This document shows, piece after piece, positions 8,717-18,620 of a stretch of 54,602 bases of DNA; the stretch's first letter is position 1, and each line of letters opens with the position of its first letter. A program made the translations under genes and the position numbers. Source of the stretch: Bacteroidaceae bacterium (GTDB taxonomy: Bacteria > Bacteroidota > Bacteroidia > Bacteroidales > Barnesiellaceae_A); contig JAFUOV010000009.1 of assembly GCA_017481745.1 (NCBI GenBank), positions 1 through 54,602 of the forward strand, in the 5' to 3' direction. A model generated the notes under the pieces. The model did no database searches and had not been told where the DNA came from. It was given only the letters and a program-made list of their open reading frames with translations.

Positions 8717-11700
8717 ATGAAAAGAATATCTATTCTATGCATGGCAGTGCTCATGTCTTTGTGCGCTTTTGCCGAGAAAGGTGCTTTGGTGCTTCATAGC
8801 CCTGCCACTTTTCAAGTAATGTCTGTTTCGCCCAATGGTAAGTGGGCATGCGGTATCATTGGTGATGGTACATATACCTTGGCTCAAGGTATGTTGGTAA
8901 ATATTGAGACCGGTGAGTTTACTTATCTCTCTACTATCGACAAATCAACTGCCTTCGATGTTACCGATGAAGGTATGGTAGTAGGTTCTTATACCGACTA
9001 TGAGGTAACAGGCAACGGTATGGGTACTACAGTAGCCGGTTACTATAAAGACGGACAATGGTATCGTCTTGACAACTCAACTATCGAGGGTGTGTTAGAC
9101 CTTGAAGGTGAGGCTCATGCTGTTTCGGCAGACGGTCGCACTATTGTTGGTTATGTAATGGATGGTCCTAAAGATAGCGACCTCGCTCCCGCCAAATGGG
9201 TAGACGGCAAGTTGGCTCTCATCTACGACCACGACGAGACTGTAGGTAACGTTAGTACAGTATCGGCCGATGGTACTCGTGCTGCCGGTTGGTCGTACAA
9301 GAAAAGCGATATGAACCGTATCACTACTATTTGGGCAGGCGACTCTACTACCTACATCAGCGAGTTCTCTTCGGCTTTTGAGGTAGGTTACAGATTTTCG
9401 CCCGATGGTAACAAATTGGCTTGTAACCAATGGGGTTATCCTTATATCTATGATATGAACACCGGCACAAAACAATTATTGCCTTCTGTTGCCGAGGAGT
9501 ATTGGAGATTTCAGATTTCTTATGTAGGTAACGATGGCGTTGTGTTTGGTGAAGAACAAGGCATGAACCAATATGGTCAATCTTACTATGGTTATGTATA
9601 TGATGGTGAGAAACCTTGGAAAATGCACGAATGGTTGAAAGAGACCTACAACGTAGACATCGACCAAAGCAAGTTTATGATTGCAGGTGGTGTTGACCGC
9701 AGCGACGATGGCAAGGTGATTGCAGCTTTCGGCTACTTGGAAACCGGCGAATGGGCTTCAGTATTGATCGTTCTCGATCAAGAGGTTACATACGCCAAGC
9801 CTGTAGCTGTAAAGGCCGAGAAGATGCAAGGTCTTAACAGTGTGCGTGTTACATGGAATGCTCCTTTGATGAATGCCGAGAATGTATTGGGTTACAACCT
9901 CTATCGCGATGGTAAAGCTGTTGTAGAAGGTACTACCGACATGGCTTACATTGATGCCAACCTTGCCGAGGGTACTTATTCATACACCGTTGCTGCTATC
10001 TATGAGGATGAGAAAGGCGAATTGTGCTACTCGGAGCAATCGGCTGCTGCTGTTGTTGAAGTTGCCCCCGATGCGCTCAAGCAGGTATTCAATATCCAAT
10101 ATCATGGCGTAAACTACAACGACTTGAAGTTGCGCTGGAGCGCTCCCGAGTCGAACTTGCCTACTGCAACTTACTTCGATCCTCAGAAACAACTCTCGGG
10201 CTTCGGTGGTGGCGTTATGTCATTCTCTGTTGCTGTCTGCTTGCCCTATGACATCGTGAACAACTATGCCGAGCATTACAGCATTGCACGTGTTGCCTTC
10301 ATGCCCCGCAATGTTGAGGCTCTGTATACTATCAAGATTTATGTAAACGATGCCGAGGTTGCCAGCCAATTGGTTGATAACACTACATTGCGCTACAACG
10401 ATATGAATGTGGTAGACTTGACACAACCTGTATCGGTGAAAGCCAACGACAAGGTGCTTGTGGCTATTGATGTAGATGCTTCTAAATTTAATATCGCTTC
10501 AAACGATGTTATCGGTGCCAACTATGGTTATGTGGTAACAGGCTACTCAGACTTGTTGCGTCAAGCTACAGAAGCCGAATACTACTCGTTGAACCAAAGC
10601 TCTATTGATGCCGGTTATGGCGAGATGCCTATGAGCTGGGCTATCACTGCTATCTTTGCTCCTGTTGCCGAGGATGGTAAAGCCAACTTGGCTTGCGACG
10701 AAGTTGTAGGTTATGATGTATACCGCAACGACGAGTTGGTAGGTTCTTCTCAAACAGCCGACTTCTTTGATAAAGGCTTGACCGCCGGTAATCAAACTTA
10801 TGGCATTGTTGCCAAATATGCCGATGGTAAGTCTTCAGAGCCTGCTGTCAAGACTGTAAGATTTACTCCCAACGATGCTGCCTTGTTGCCTGTTGATGAT
10901 TTGAAAGTTTGCTCAGACCTTACTTTTGTAGAGGCTTCATGGGAAGCTCCTCTCAACAACGACACTCGCGTGGTATCTTATGCTCAAGGTGCTTCTTCGG
11001 GCAAAGGTATGACTATGTCTGGTGCTACCGAGTTGATCGAGTATACCGTAGGTCACGAATATCCCTATACCTACCTCGAGTGGTACACTGGTTACAACAT
11101 CGATGCTATCCGTTTCTATCCTTCGGCAGAGGCTACATTTGCTGTTGCAATTGAAGAAGATGGTGTTGACTTGGAATTTATCGTATTGGGCGAAATGGGT
11201 GCTGAAGATGGTTACACCCTCAACACTTGGAACAACGTGAAGTTGGAAAATCCTGTCAAGATAAAAGCCGGTAGCACATATCGCATCAAACTTCTCTGCT
11301 CGGAAGTTGACCCCTCTACTCGCCCCATCTGTATGGATAACGGCGTGGGTGAGATTGGCGTTACCGACCTCTACTCTTGGGATTATGCAAGCTACAGCTC
11401 TGCTATCTCTGACGGTAGCCTCTCGGGTAGCTGGATGATTGGTATGCTCATCTCTAACGACAATAACGAGCCTCTCCCCGTTGAGGCTTACAAGGTTATT
11501 ATCGACGGTGATCGCGACAATGCCGACGTTGTTACAGAGACAACTTATCGCAAAGATGGCTTGAACTGGAACGACCAAGAAACACACCGTATCAGAGTAA
11601 ATACTGTATATGAGATTGAAGGTGGTACAATCGAGGTCGATGGTGCTCAACAAATCTTCAAAGTAAAAGCCGGTGTAGAAAGCATCGAGGTTAACCGCGT

Positions 11701-11905
11701 AAGCGTATATCCCAACCCCGCTACTTCGTTCATTAAAGTCGATGGCGATGTTGAGAAACTTGTCTTGATTGACATGGCTGGTCGCGCTGTTGCCGAAACC
11801 AATGCAACTACATTGGACGTTACTTCACTTCCCGTAGGTAACTACTTGCTCAATATCTACAACAACGGTAGCGTTTCTACTGTAAAAGTACTTATTGTGC
11901 GATAA
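8717..11905 (+). CDS. Type IX-secreted surface protein with propeller-like repeats and fibronectin III domains
   Basis: A 1062-residue protein with signal peptide MKRISILCMAVLMSLCAFAE. Residues about 30-350 contain short repeats such as SPNGKWACGI, SADGRTIVGY and SADGTRAAGW, typical of beta-propeller or HAF-like extracellular repeats. A fibronectin III domain follows at about 360-450 (VRVTWNAPL, GYNLYRDG), then two related sandwich units at about 455-700 and 720-960. The final 70 residues begin with VSVYPNPATSF and end in NYLLNIYNNG...VKVLIVR, the classic type A sorting tail recognised by the T9SS and removed when the protein is attached to the surface. A paralogue lies at 14196. The role is unknown; binding of glycans or proteins is plausible. 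Confidence 0.85.
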   Translation: MKRISILCMAVLMSLCAFAEKGALVLHSPATFQVMSVSPNGKWACGIIGDGTYTLAQGMLVNIETGEFTYLSTIDKSTAFDVTDEGMVVGSYTDYEVTGNGMGTTVAGYYKDGQWYRLDNSTIEGVLDLEGEAHAVSADGRTIVGYVMDGPKDSDLAPAKWVDGKLALIYDHDETVGNVSTVSADGTRAAGWSYKKSDMNRITTIWAGDSTTYISEFSSAFEVGYRFSPDGNKLACNQWGYPYIYDMNTGTKQLLPSVAEEYWRFQISYVGNDGVVFGEEQGMNQYGQSYYGYVYDGEKPWKMHEWLKETYNVDIDQSKFMIAGGVDRSDDGKVIAAFGYLETGEWASVLIVLDQEVTYAKPVAVKAEKMQGLNSVRVTWNAPLMNAENVLGYNLYRDGKAVVEGTTDMAYIDANLAEGTYSYTVAAIYEDEKGELCYSEQSAAAVVEVAPDALKQVFNIQYHGVNYNDLKLRWSAPESNLPTATYFDPQKQLSGFGGGVMSFSVAVCLPYDIVNNYAEHYSIARVAFMPRNVEALYTIKIYVNDAEVASQLVDNTTLRYNDMNVVDLTQPVSVKANDKVLVAIDVDASKFNIASNDVIGANYGYVVTGYSDLLRQATEAEYYSLNQSSIDAGYGEMPMSWAITAIFAPVAEDGKANLACDEVVGYDVYRNDELVGSSQTADFFDKGLTAGNQTYGIVAKYADGKSSEPAVKTVRFTPNDAALLPVDDLKVCSDLTFVEASWEAPLNNDTRVVSYAQGASSGKGMTMSGATELIEYTVGHEYPYTYLEWYTGYNIDAIRFYPSAEATFAVAIEEDGVDLEFIVLGEMGAEDGYTLNTWNNVKLENPVKIKAGSTYRIKLLCSEVDPSTRPICMDNGVGEIGVTDLYSWDYASYSSAISDGSLSGSWMIGMLISNDNNEPLPVEAYKVIIDGDRDNADVVTETTYRKDGLNWNDQETHRIRVNTVYEIEGGTIEVDGAQQIFKVKAGVESIEVNRVSVYPNPATSFIKVDGDVEKLVLIDMAGRAVAETNATTLDVTSLPVGNYLLNIYNNGSVSTVKVLIVR

Positions 11906-11944
11906 CCAATAAAACATCACTCGGAGCACATCCGAGTAACCTCA

Positions 11945-11971
11945 GGGGCTGCATCATGCAGCCCCTTTTTT
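11945..11971 (+). terminator. Rho-independent terminator after the first T9SS substrate gene
   Basis: GGGGCTGCA (11945-11953), loop TCA, TGCAGCCCC (11957-11965), then six T. A textbook intrinsic terminator ending the cluster that starts at 285. The 60-codon frame at 11956-12138 overlaps it and is not considered a gene. Confidence 0.9.
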
Positions 11972-12097
11972 ATTGCTCACTTCAACATAATGCGCGTGCC
12001 ATGGCACATAAATGCCGATGGCATGTTGATTATTTATCGCTACTTTGGCTATCGCCCAAGATAGCTACGTTCGGGATAAAAAATAAATGTAATTTAT

Positions 12098-12128
12098 TTT
12101 GTTCTCCGCTCACTTATCGCTATCTTTG
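12098..12128 (+). promoter_or_regulatory. Bacteroidota-type promoter of the alpha-galactosidase operon
   Basis: TTTG at 12098-12101, 19 bases, then TATCTTTG at 12121-12128: a full match to the phylum consensus. It lies 40 bases before the ATG at 12169 and separates this operon from the cluster upstream. Confidence 0.75.
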
Positions 12129-12168
12129 TCAGATATAATCAAATTTTAATTCTCCTTAATTTATTACC

Positions 12169-14178
12169 ATGAATAAAGCTTTTATTTCTTTTTGTAATCT
12201 ATTTCTTATTCTTACCATTTTTACGTCGTGCTGTGAAAAAACTTCGGTGCAATCTGGACGTTGGGAAGTGTCGTACGACGATAGTACAGCTGCTGTAGAC
12301 GTGTATAAAGATGGTACTTTGTTGTTCGATAATCTTTATGCAACTTATCGCGATAGTAGTACTATCGTCTCGTCAAAAGATTATTCACGTAGAGCCTTCG
12401 ACGTAAAATCGGTCGATAATCATTTGGGCAAAGGCATCTGCTATTCGGTAGAATACACCGACGACAATATGCCTATGCTCGTTCAGTCGTTCTATCTCTA
12501 TCCCGAGAAAGACTATCTGCTCACCGATATAACGCTGCAAGCCGACACCGAGGTGGCTACCAACTATATGGCTGCTATCAATATAGATACATTTCCTGCT
12601 GTGCTCGAGCCTTGCGCTTGCAACCGTATGTTGTTTGTTCCTTTCGACAACGATTGTTGGATAAGATATGCTTCGCATCGCCCCGACTTTGCAACCCTTA
12701 CAAGCTACGAGGTTACAGCCTTGTTCAACAACAGCACTCGTCATGGTGTGGTAGTTGGTTCGGTTGAGCATGACAATTGGAAGACCGGTATTACAGCTAC
12801 TTGCGATACCGTAGTCCAATATTTCGCCACGTTGCAATGTTATGGTGGTGTTGCCGATTCGCTCACTCGCGACAGCAAGCCTCACGGTACTATCACCGGC
12901 AAGGCTGTGAAGTCGCCACTCATGATGTTGGGCTACTACAACGATTGGCGTGATGGTCTTGACGAGTATGCACAAGTAAATGCGATGATAGCACCTCCCA
13001 AAGCATGGGACAAAGCCGTTCCTTTTGGTTGGAACAGCTGGGGCGCTTTGCAGTTTGACCTCACATACCAAAAAGCCATTGAGGTGTCTGACTTCTACCG
13101 CGATCATTTGCAATGCAATAACTTCCACAATGCCGATACACTTGTATATACAGGACTTGACTCGGGTTGGAACAGCTTCACCGAAGAGCAACTTCGCGCC
13201 TTTGTAGAGCGTTGCAAGGCTAACGGACAAGTTGCCGGTATCTATTGGACACCCTTTGTTCATTGGGGGCGCAATCCCGAGCAAGTAATAGAGCATGGAG
13301 GCGGATATAAATTTAAAGATGTATATCTATATGCCAACGGCAAGCATCAGACTCTCGATGGCGGTCGCGCTATCGACCCCACGCATCCGGCAATAGAAGA
13401 GACCATGAAATATTTCTCCGACCTCTTCCGCCGATTGGGCTATGAGTATGTAAAACTCGACTTCATGACACATGGTGCTATGGAGGCCGACGATTGGTAT
13501 CGCCCCGAGATAGAAACCGGTATTCAAGCCTACAACTATGGCTTGCAACTTATCGAAAAATATTTTGGCGATATGTATATCAACTTCTCTATCTCACCGG
13601 CATTTCCTTCGCAATATGCACAATCGCGCCGCATTGCTTGCGATGCATGGAATAAAATCAAAGACACCGAGTACACGCTCAATGCTCTCTCATACGGTTG
13701 GTGGCTCGATAAGGCATACCAATTTAACGACCCCGATCATATCGTATTGCGCAATGCTACCGAGGGCGAAAATCGTGCTCGTGTAACCTCGGGCGTTATT
13801 ACCGGTATATTTATCTGTGGCGACGACTTCAGCGACGGTGGTGAGAGTGAAGCCAAGGAGCGCGCCAAGAAATTCTTGACCAACCCGCACATTATAGGTA
13901 TTGCCAACGGTGTGTCGTTCCGTCCTGTTGAAGGTGATGGTGCAAAGAGCGAAAATCAATTTGTTCGCATTGATAATGACTCTACTGCCTATTTGGCAAT
14001 TTTCAATTATACCGATGCTCCCACAACTACAACCATCAAAATGGAGCGTATAGGACTTGATGCCGCGACAACCTATCAATTGCAAGAGTTGTGGAGTGGT
14101 GTAGAGGGCACAGCTACAACATCATTCGATGTAACTGTACCTGCTGCCGATGTTGCTGTATATCGTATTAATAAATAA
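12169..14178 (+). CDS. Lipoprotein alpha-galactosidase-like glycoside hydrolase (GH27/GH36 clan)
   Basis: A 669-residue lipoprotein: the signal ends FTSC with the lipidated Cys at residue 21. An N-terminal beta-sandwich (about 25-270) precedes a TIM barrel starting with PFGWNSWGALQF near residue 285. VKLDF places the likely nucleophile at D431, and RRIACDAWNKIKD resembles the R-x-x-x-D-x-W acid/base region of GH27 alpha-galactosidases, suggesting D492. A C-terminal sandwich (about 590-669) completes the usual clan D layout. It should release alpha-linked galactose, or a related sugar, from glycans at the cell surface or periplasm. It is the first gene of an operon; 17 bases separate it from the T9SS substrate gene. 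Exact substrate is not decidable; an alpha-N-acetylgalactosaminidase is the main alternative. Confidence 0.8.
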   Translation: MNKAFISFCNLFLILTIFTSCCEKTSVQSGRWEVSYDDSTAAVDVYKDGTLLFDNLYATYRDSSTIVSSKDYSRRAFDVKSVDNHLGKGICYSVEYTDDNMPMLVQSFYLYPEKDYLLTDITLQADTEVATNYMAAINIDTFPAVLEPCACNRMLFVPFDNDCWIRYASHRPDFATLTSYEVTALFNNSTRHGVVVGSVEHDNWKTGITATCDTVVQYFATLQCYGGVADSLTRDSKPHGTITGKAVKSPLMMLGYYNDWRDGLDEYAQVNAMIAPPKAWDKAVPFGWNSWGALQFDLTYQKAIEVSDFYRDHLQCNNFHNADTLVYTGLDSGWNSFTEEQLRAFVERCKANGQVAGIYWTPFVHWGRNPEQVIEHGGGYKFKDVYLYANGKHQTLDGGRAIDPTHPAIEETMKYFSDLFRRLGYEYVKLDFMTHGAMEADDWYRPEIETGIQAYNYGLQLIEKYFGDMYINFSISPAFPSQYAQSRRIACDAWNKIKDTEYTLNALSYGWWLDKAYQFNDPDHIVLRNATEGENRARVTSGVITGIFICGDDFSDGGESEAKERAKKFLTNPHIIGIANGVSFRPVEGDGAKSENQFVRIDNDSTAYLAIFNYTDAPTTTTIKMERIGLDAATTYQLQELWSGVEGTATTSFDVTVPAADVAVYRINK

Positions 14179-14195
14179 CACAAATCTTAAAACCG

Positions 14196-17100
14196 ATGAA
14201 AAGAATTTCAATTTTATGTGTTTTACTCTGCATGGGCATTTATGCCTTTGCCGAAAAAGGTACTATGATTTTGACAAGTCCTGCCGGATTTCAAGTATTA
14301 GCAGTATCTCCCAATGGTAAGTGGGCATGCGGTATCTCGGGCGATGGTGTAACAACCACCGAGAAAGGTGTTCTGTGGAACATGGAGACAGGCGAGTTTA
14401 CCTACCTGTCTACTTCGGGCAGCTCTACAGCCTACGATGTTGCCGATGATGGTACAGTAGTGGGCTCGGGTGGCTACTATAAGGATGGTCGCTGGCGCTC
14501 ATTTGACAATAGTACCATTCCCGGTGCCGGTGGTGGTACGGTATTCTCTATCTCTCAAGATGCTCGTTGTGCTGCCGGATATGTGATGCACAATGGCAAG
14601 TACACACCTTGTAAATGGGAAGATGGCAAGCTCAAGTTGTTATACCCCTTCAACAACTCGGGTGGTCAATGTTATACCATATCGGACGACGGTAAGTATG
14701 CTGCCGGTTGGGATTACACAACCCTTGGCAGTGCTACCGAAAACCGTACTATCGCATTGTGGACCGACTCGACCGTACAATACCTCAGCGCCAAAGCATC
14801 TTTTGCCGAGGCTGGACGTCGCTTCTCGCCCGACAACTCGAAGCTCGTATGCGAGGCTTGGGGACACAAGATTGTGTATGACCTCAACAAACAAGAGAAA
14901 TTTGAGTTGCCTTTTGTGAGCGATTTCTGTTCTAACCAACTCGTTTGCTACGTAAACAACGATGGTTTGGTGCTCGGTGGTGAAGAACTGTACGACCCTA
15001 TGACCGGTAGCAGTGATGTCTATGGCTACGTGTGGACAGGCGAGAAAGCCATGAGAATGACTTCTTGGCTCAAGGAGACACACGATGTAACGATTGACAC
15101 TTCTAAATACTTGGTATATCGTGGTGTCGAAATGAGCAACGATGGCAAGGTGATAGCCATGCTTGCATACGTATTGGAAGGTGGTATACCCACAGGCGAT
15201 TATGTCTCTATCATTGTGGCTCTTGACCGCGAAGTCGATTTATGTCCTCCTGTTGCACTCCGTTTGGAGAAATTGCGTGGTGTAAACAGCGTGCGCCTCA
15301 CTTGGGATGTACCCTTGATGAATGCCGAGGATGTGTTGGGTTACAACATCTATCGCGATGGAACTCTCATTGTAGAAGGTACTACCGATATGGCATATAT
15401 TGATGCTGTTCCTGCCGAGGGCGTTTATACCTATACCATTACTGCTTTGTATGAAGGCGAAGGCGGCAATTTGGATGAGTCGGAACATTCGGTTGCTGCA
15501 ACCATCAATGTTGTTGATGAGCCTATCAATAAAGTACGCAATATCGAGACTCATACCTACAACTACAACGATCTGAAGTTGCGCTGGGCTACTCCCGAGT
15601 CTAACTTGCCCGCTGTAACATATTACGATTACGATGCTGCGGCTGCCGGATTTGGTGGCGGTGTATCATCGTTCCTTGTGGCTATCCGTTTGCCCTACGA
15701 CATGGTTGCCAACTATGCTGCCAACCACGCCATTGCTCGTGTAGCTTTCATGCCGCGCAACCCCGAAGCTATCTACTCGGTTAAGGTATTTGTCGATAAT
15801 GTAGAAGTAGCAAGCAAGAAAGTCGATAACACAACATTGTTGTTCAACAACATGAATACTATCGACCTCGATACTCCCGTCGAGTTCACCGCATACAGCG
15901 ATGTTTTGGTTGCCATAGAGATCGATGCTTCCAATTTCACCATGTCGTCAAACAACTCGATAGGTATGTGCTATGGCGATGTGGTAACAGGCTTCTCCGA
16001 CTTGTTGCGCCAAACTACCGAGTCCAACTTCTATTCGCTCAATCAATCGTCAATCAATGCCGGCTATGGCGAGATGCCTGTATGCTGGGCTATATCGGCT
16101 ATATTGGCAGAAATGGTTGATGGTAAAGCCAACGTCGAGAGCGACATCGTAGCAGGCTACGACGTATATCGCAACGACGAGAAGTTGGCAACTGTTACCG
16201 AGCCCAATTATCTCGACAAAGGCTTGTCTACCGGTACACACGTTTATGGTATCTCTGCTATCTATGCCGATGGCAGTGTGGCTGAACCCACTACGGCAAC
16301 TATCCGTTTCTCACCCCGTACAGCTACTTTGAAACCCATCAACGATGTGAAAATTGCTGCCGACCTCACTTATGTCGAGGCTTCGTGGAATGCTCCTGTA
16401 AACAACGACGAAACCATTATTTCTTATTCTGCCGAGACTTCTTCGGGTAAGGGTATTACCGAGAGAGGTGCTGTCGGTCTTATCGAATATACCGTTGCAC
16501 ACGATTATCCATATAGCTATGTCGAGTGGTACGATGGATACAATATTGAGGCTTTGCGCTTCTACCCCTCTGCCGAGGCTGTATTTGCCCTTGCCCTTGA
16601 GGTCAATGGAGTAGATGAGGCGTTTATCGAATTGGGCGAGATGGATGCCGAGGATGGCTATACACTCAATACTTGGAATGTCGTTAAACTGCCCGAGCCC
16701 GTAAAGATTGAAATGGGTAACAGCTATCGCGTGAAGTTGGTATGTGCCGAGGTTGACCCCTCTACATATCCCATCTGCTTAGATAACGGCAGAACTCGCG
16801 CCGGTGTTTCTGACTTGTACTCGTTTGACTATTCGTCGTTCAGCTCGGCAAATGCCGATGGTGGTGTGTCGGGTAGCTGGATGTTGGGTATGATTATTGC
16901 CAACGAAAATACCGACTTGTTGCCTGTCGACTCTTACAAGGTAATACTCGATGGCGATAGCGACAATGCCGAGAGTGTAACCACTACAACCTACCGCAAG
17001 GAGGGCTTGAATTGGAACGACCGTGAAACACACCGCATGCGTGTAAATGTCGTTTACAACATGGACGGCAACACAATAGAGGTAGAGGGTAATCAACAAA

Positions 17101-17351
17101 TATTCAACGTAAAAGCCGGTGTAGAGAGCATCGAGATAAATCGCGTGAGTGTTTATCCCAACCCTGCCACTTCGTTTGTGAAAGTTGAAGGTAATGTCGA
17201 CACTCTTGTCTTGGTAGATATGTCGGGTCGTGTTGTTGCCGAGAGCAACTCGTCGGTAATAGACGTTACATCTCTTCCTGTTGGCAACTACCTGCTCAAC
17301 GTTTATAACGAGGGCAAGGTTATGACCGTAAAAGTTCTTGTAGCAAGATAA
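14196..17351 (+). CDS. Type IX-secreted surface protein, paralogue of the 8717-11905 gene
   Basis: A 1051-residue protein with signal peptide MKRISILCVLLCMGIYAFAE and the same layout as the gene at 8717: propeller-like repeats (SPNGKWACGI, SDDGKYAAGW) to about residue 350, fibronectin III (VRLTWDVPL, GYNIYRDG), two related sandwich units (FGGGVSSFLV; IEALRFYPSAEAVF) and a type A T9SS tail starting VSVYPNPATSFVKV. Many stretches match the paralogue almost word for word, including the last 60 residues, so the pair is a fairly recent duplication. Here it is cotranscribed with the alpha-galactosidase (17-base gap). The AAGTxxVxN-like loops give no catalytic hint; glycan binding in support of the hydrolase is an inference. 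Confidence 0.85.
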   Translation: MKRISILCVLLCMGIYAFAEKGTMILTSPAGFQVLAVSPNGKWACGISGDGVTTTEKGVLWNMETGEFTYLSTSGSSTAYDVADDGTVVGSGGYYKDGRWRSFDNSTIPGAGGGTVFSISQDARCAAGYVMHNGKYTPCKWEDGKLKLLYPFNNSGGQCYTISDDGKYAAGWDYTTLGSATENRTIALWTDSTVQYLSAKASFAEAGRRFSPDNSKLVCEAWGHKIVYDLNKQEKFELPFVSDFCSNQLVCYVNNDGLVLGGEELYDPMTGSSDVYGYVWTGEKAMRMTSWLKETHDVTIDTSKYLVYRGVEMSNDGKVIAMLAYVLEGGIPTGDYVSIIVALDREVDLCPPVALRLEKLRGVNSVRLTWDVPLMNAEDVLGYNIYRDGTLIVEGTTDMAYIDAVPAEGVYTYTITALYEGEGGNLDESEHSVAATINVVDEPINKVRNIETHTYNYNDLKLRWATPESNLPAVTYYDYDAAAAGFGGGVSSFLVAIRLPYDMVANYAANHAIARVAFMPRNPEAIYSVKVFVDNVEVASKKVDNTTLLFNNMNTIDLDTPVEFTAYSDVLVAIEIDASNFTMSSNNSIGMCYGDVVTGFSDLLRQTTESNFYSLNQSSINAGYGEMPVCWAISAILAEMVDGKANVESDIVAGYDVYRNDEKLATVTEPNYLDKGLSTGTHVYGISAIYADGSVAEPTTATIRFSPRTATLKPINDVKIAADLTYVEASWNAPVNNDETIISYSAETSSGKGITERGAVGLIEYTVAHDYPYSYVEWYDGYNIEALRFYPSAEAVFALALEVNGVDEAFIELGEMDAEDGYTLNTWNVVKLPEPVKIEMGNSYRVKLVCAEVDPSTYPICLDNGRTRAGVSDLYSFDYSSFSSANADGGVSGSWMLGMIIANENTDLLPVDSYKVILDGDSDNAESVTTTTYRKEGLNWNDRETHRMRVNVVYNMDGNTIEVEGNQQIFNVKAGVESIEINRVSVYPNPATSFVKVEGNVDTLVLVDMSGRVVAESNSSVIDVTSLPVGNYLLNVYNEGKVMTVKVLVAR

Positions 17352-17376
17352 GACATTAGACCGTCTGCTCCGTAAT

Positions 17377-17411
17377 ATGTGCCGAGGCAACCTATGGTTG
17401 TTTCGGCACAT
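17377..17411 (+). terminator. Hairpin terminator after the second T9SS substrate gene
   Basis: ATGTGCCGAGGCAACC pairs with GGTTGTTTCGGCACAT around a TAT loop, with two G-T pairs, followed by TCTTTTCG. It lies inside the frame that runs into agmatine deiminase from 17379, which supports a later start for that gene. Confidence 0.75.
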
Positions 17412-17478
17412 TCTTTTCGTATCTTTATGGTAAACCATGAAGATACTTGCACTCGCTGTAATAAATATTCATGCAAGC

Positions 17479-17511
17479 TTGATATTTCTCGCTCGTTTGT
17501 TGCTATCTTTG
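17479..17511 (+). promoter_or_regulatory. Promoter of the agmatine/putrescine operon
   Basis: TTG at 17479-17481 and TATCTTTG at 17504-17511, spaced by 22 bases. Transcription would start near 17518, leaving a leader of about 50 bases before the deiminase start. Confidence 0.6.
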
Positions 17512-17570
17512 TCATACATTTTCTCGTTTCAATAAATTGTCGTACCTTTACAACCACTATGTATGCCAAT

Positions 17571-18605
17571 ATGAAGAACAACCACATACAACTCCCTGCC
17601 GAGTGGGCAAGGCAGAGTGCTATACAACTCACTTGGCCCCATAAGAACACCGATTGGGCATATATGCTCGATGAGGTAGAGGCTTGCTTTGTCAATATTG
17701 CGCGAGCCATTGCCGACCGTCAGTTGCTGCTGATAGTAAGCCCCGAGCCCGAGGCGGTGCGCCGTCGCATTGCATCGGAGGTGAATATGACAAATGTGCG
17801 CTTTGTTGAGTGTGCTACCAACGACACTTGGGCACGCGACCATGGTGGTATCACTGTTATGATAGGCGGCGAGCCGGTGGTTTACGATTTTGCCTTCAAT
17901 GGTTGGGGTTTGAAGTTTGCTGCCTGTTACGACAACCTCATTACCTCGCATTGCTACGAAGCCGGTGTGCTGAAAGCTCGCTACCAAAATCGCTTGAATT
18001 TCATTATTGAAGGTGGCTCGATAGAGAGCGACGGATGCGGTACGATGCTCACAACAAGTGAGTGCCTCTTATCACCCAATCGCAACGGTGAGTGGGGGCG
18101 TAACCACATAGAAGAGTATCTCAAAGAGGCGTTTGGGTTGCAGCAAGTATTGTGGCTCGATTATGGCTACTTGGCAGGCGACGACACCGATAGTCATATC
18201 GACACGTTGGCACGTTTGGCTCCCAACAACACTATATTGTATGTAAGTTGCAACGATGCCGACGACGAGCATTATGAGCAACTGAAGGCTATGGAGAGTC
18301 AGCTACGCACATTCAGCACATTGCAAGGCGAGCCTTATCGACTATTGCCGCTGCCTATGGCTGCCGCTGCCTACGACGAGGACAACGACCGATTGCCGGC
18401 TACTTATGCCAACTTCCTTATCCTCAACGATGCCGTATTATATCCTACATACGGTCATCCTGCGCTCGACAAAGCTGCCGGTGAGGTGATTGCCGAGGCT
18501 TTCCCCGGATATGAGATTATAGGTATAGATTGTTGCGCCTTGATACGTCAGCATGGCTCGTTACATTGTGTTACAATGCAGTATCCCGAAGGTGTGATTG
18601 AATAA
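17571..18605 (+). CDS. aguA: Agmatine deiminase
   Basis: Converts agmatine to N-carbamoylputrescine and ammonia, the first step from agmatine to putrescine. Family signatures: PAEWARQSAIQLTWPHKNTDW at the start, ARDHGGITV (substrate-binding Asp), IEGGSIESDGCGT, the DSHIDTLARL His/Asp site, and HGSLHCVTMQYP near the end, which carries the catalytic Cys. The start at 17571 gives 344 residues, normal for the bacterial family; the ATG at 17559 is also possible. The frame continues upstream to 17379, but through a terminator and promoter, so that extension is rejected. The next gene codes for the following enzyme and lies 15 bases downstream, so the two form an operon. Confidence 0.93.
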   Translation: MKNNHIQLPAEWARQSAIQLTWPHKNTDWAYMLDEVEACFVNIARAIADRQLLLIVSPEPEAVRRRIASEVNMTNVRFVECATNDTWARDHGGITVMIGGEPVVYDFAFNGWGLKFAACYDNLITSHCYEAGVLKARYQNRLNFIIEGGSIESDGCGTMLTTSECLLSPNRNGEWGRNHIEEYLKEAFGLQQVLWLDYGYLAGDDTDSHIDTLARLAPNNTILYVSCNDADDEHYEQLKAMESQLRTFSTLQGEPYRLLPLPMAAAAYDEDNDRLPATYANFLILNDAVLYPTYGHPALDKAAGEVIAEAFPGYEIIGIDCCALIRQHGSLHCVTMQYPEGVIE

Positions 18606-18620
18606 GAAATTTAGAAAGTT

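Noticed and set aside
11956..12138. A 60-codon open frame after the first T9SS substrate gene
   Set aside because: It begins inside the terminator stem and runs through the promoter of the next operon; no family resemblance.
17379..17570. N-terminal extension of agmatine deiminase
   Set aside because: It would have to cross a hairpin terminator and the -33/-7 promoter; the family starts at about 17571.
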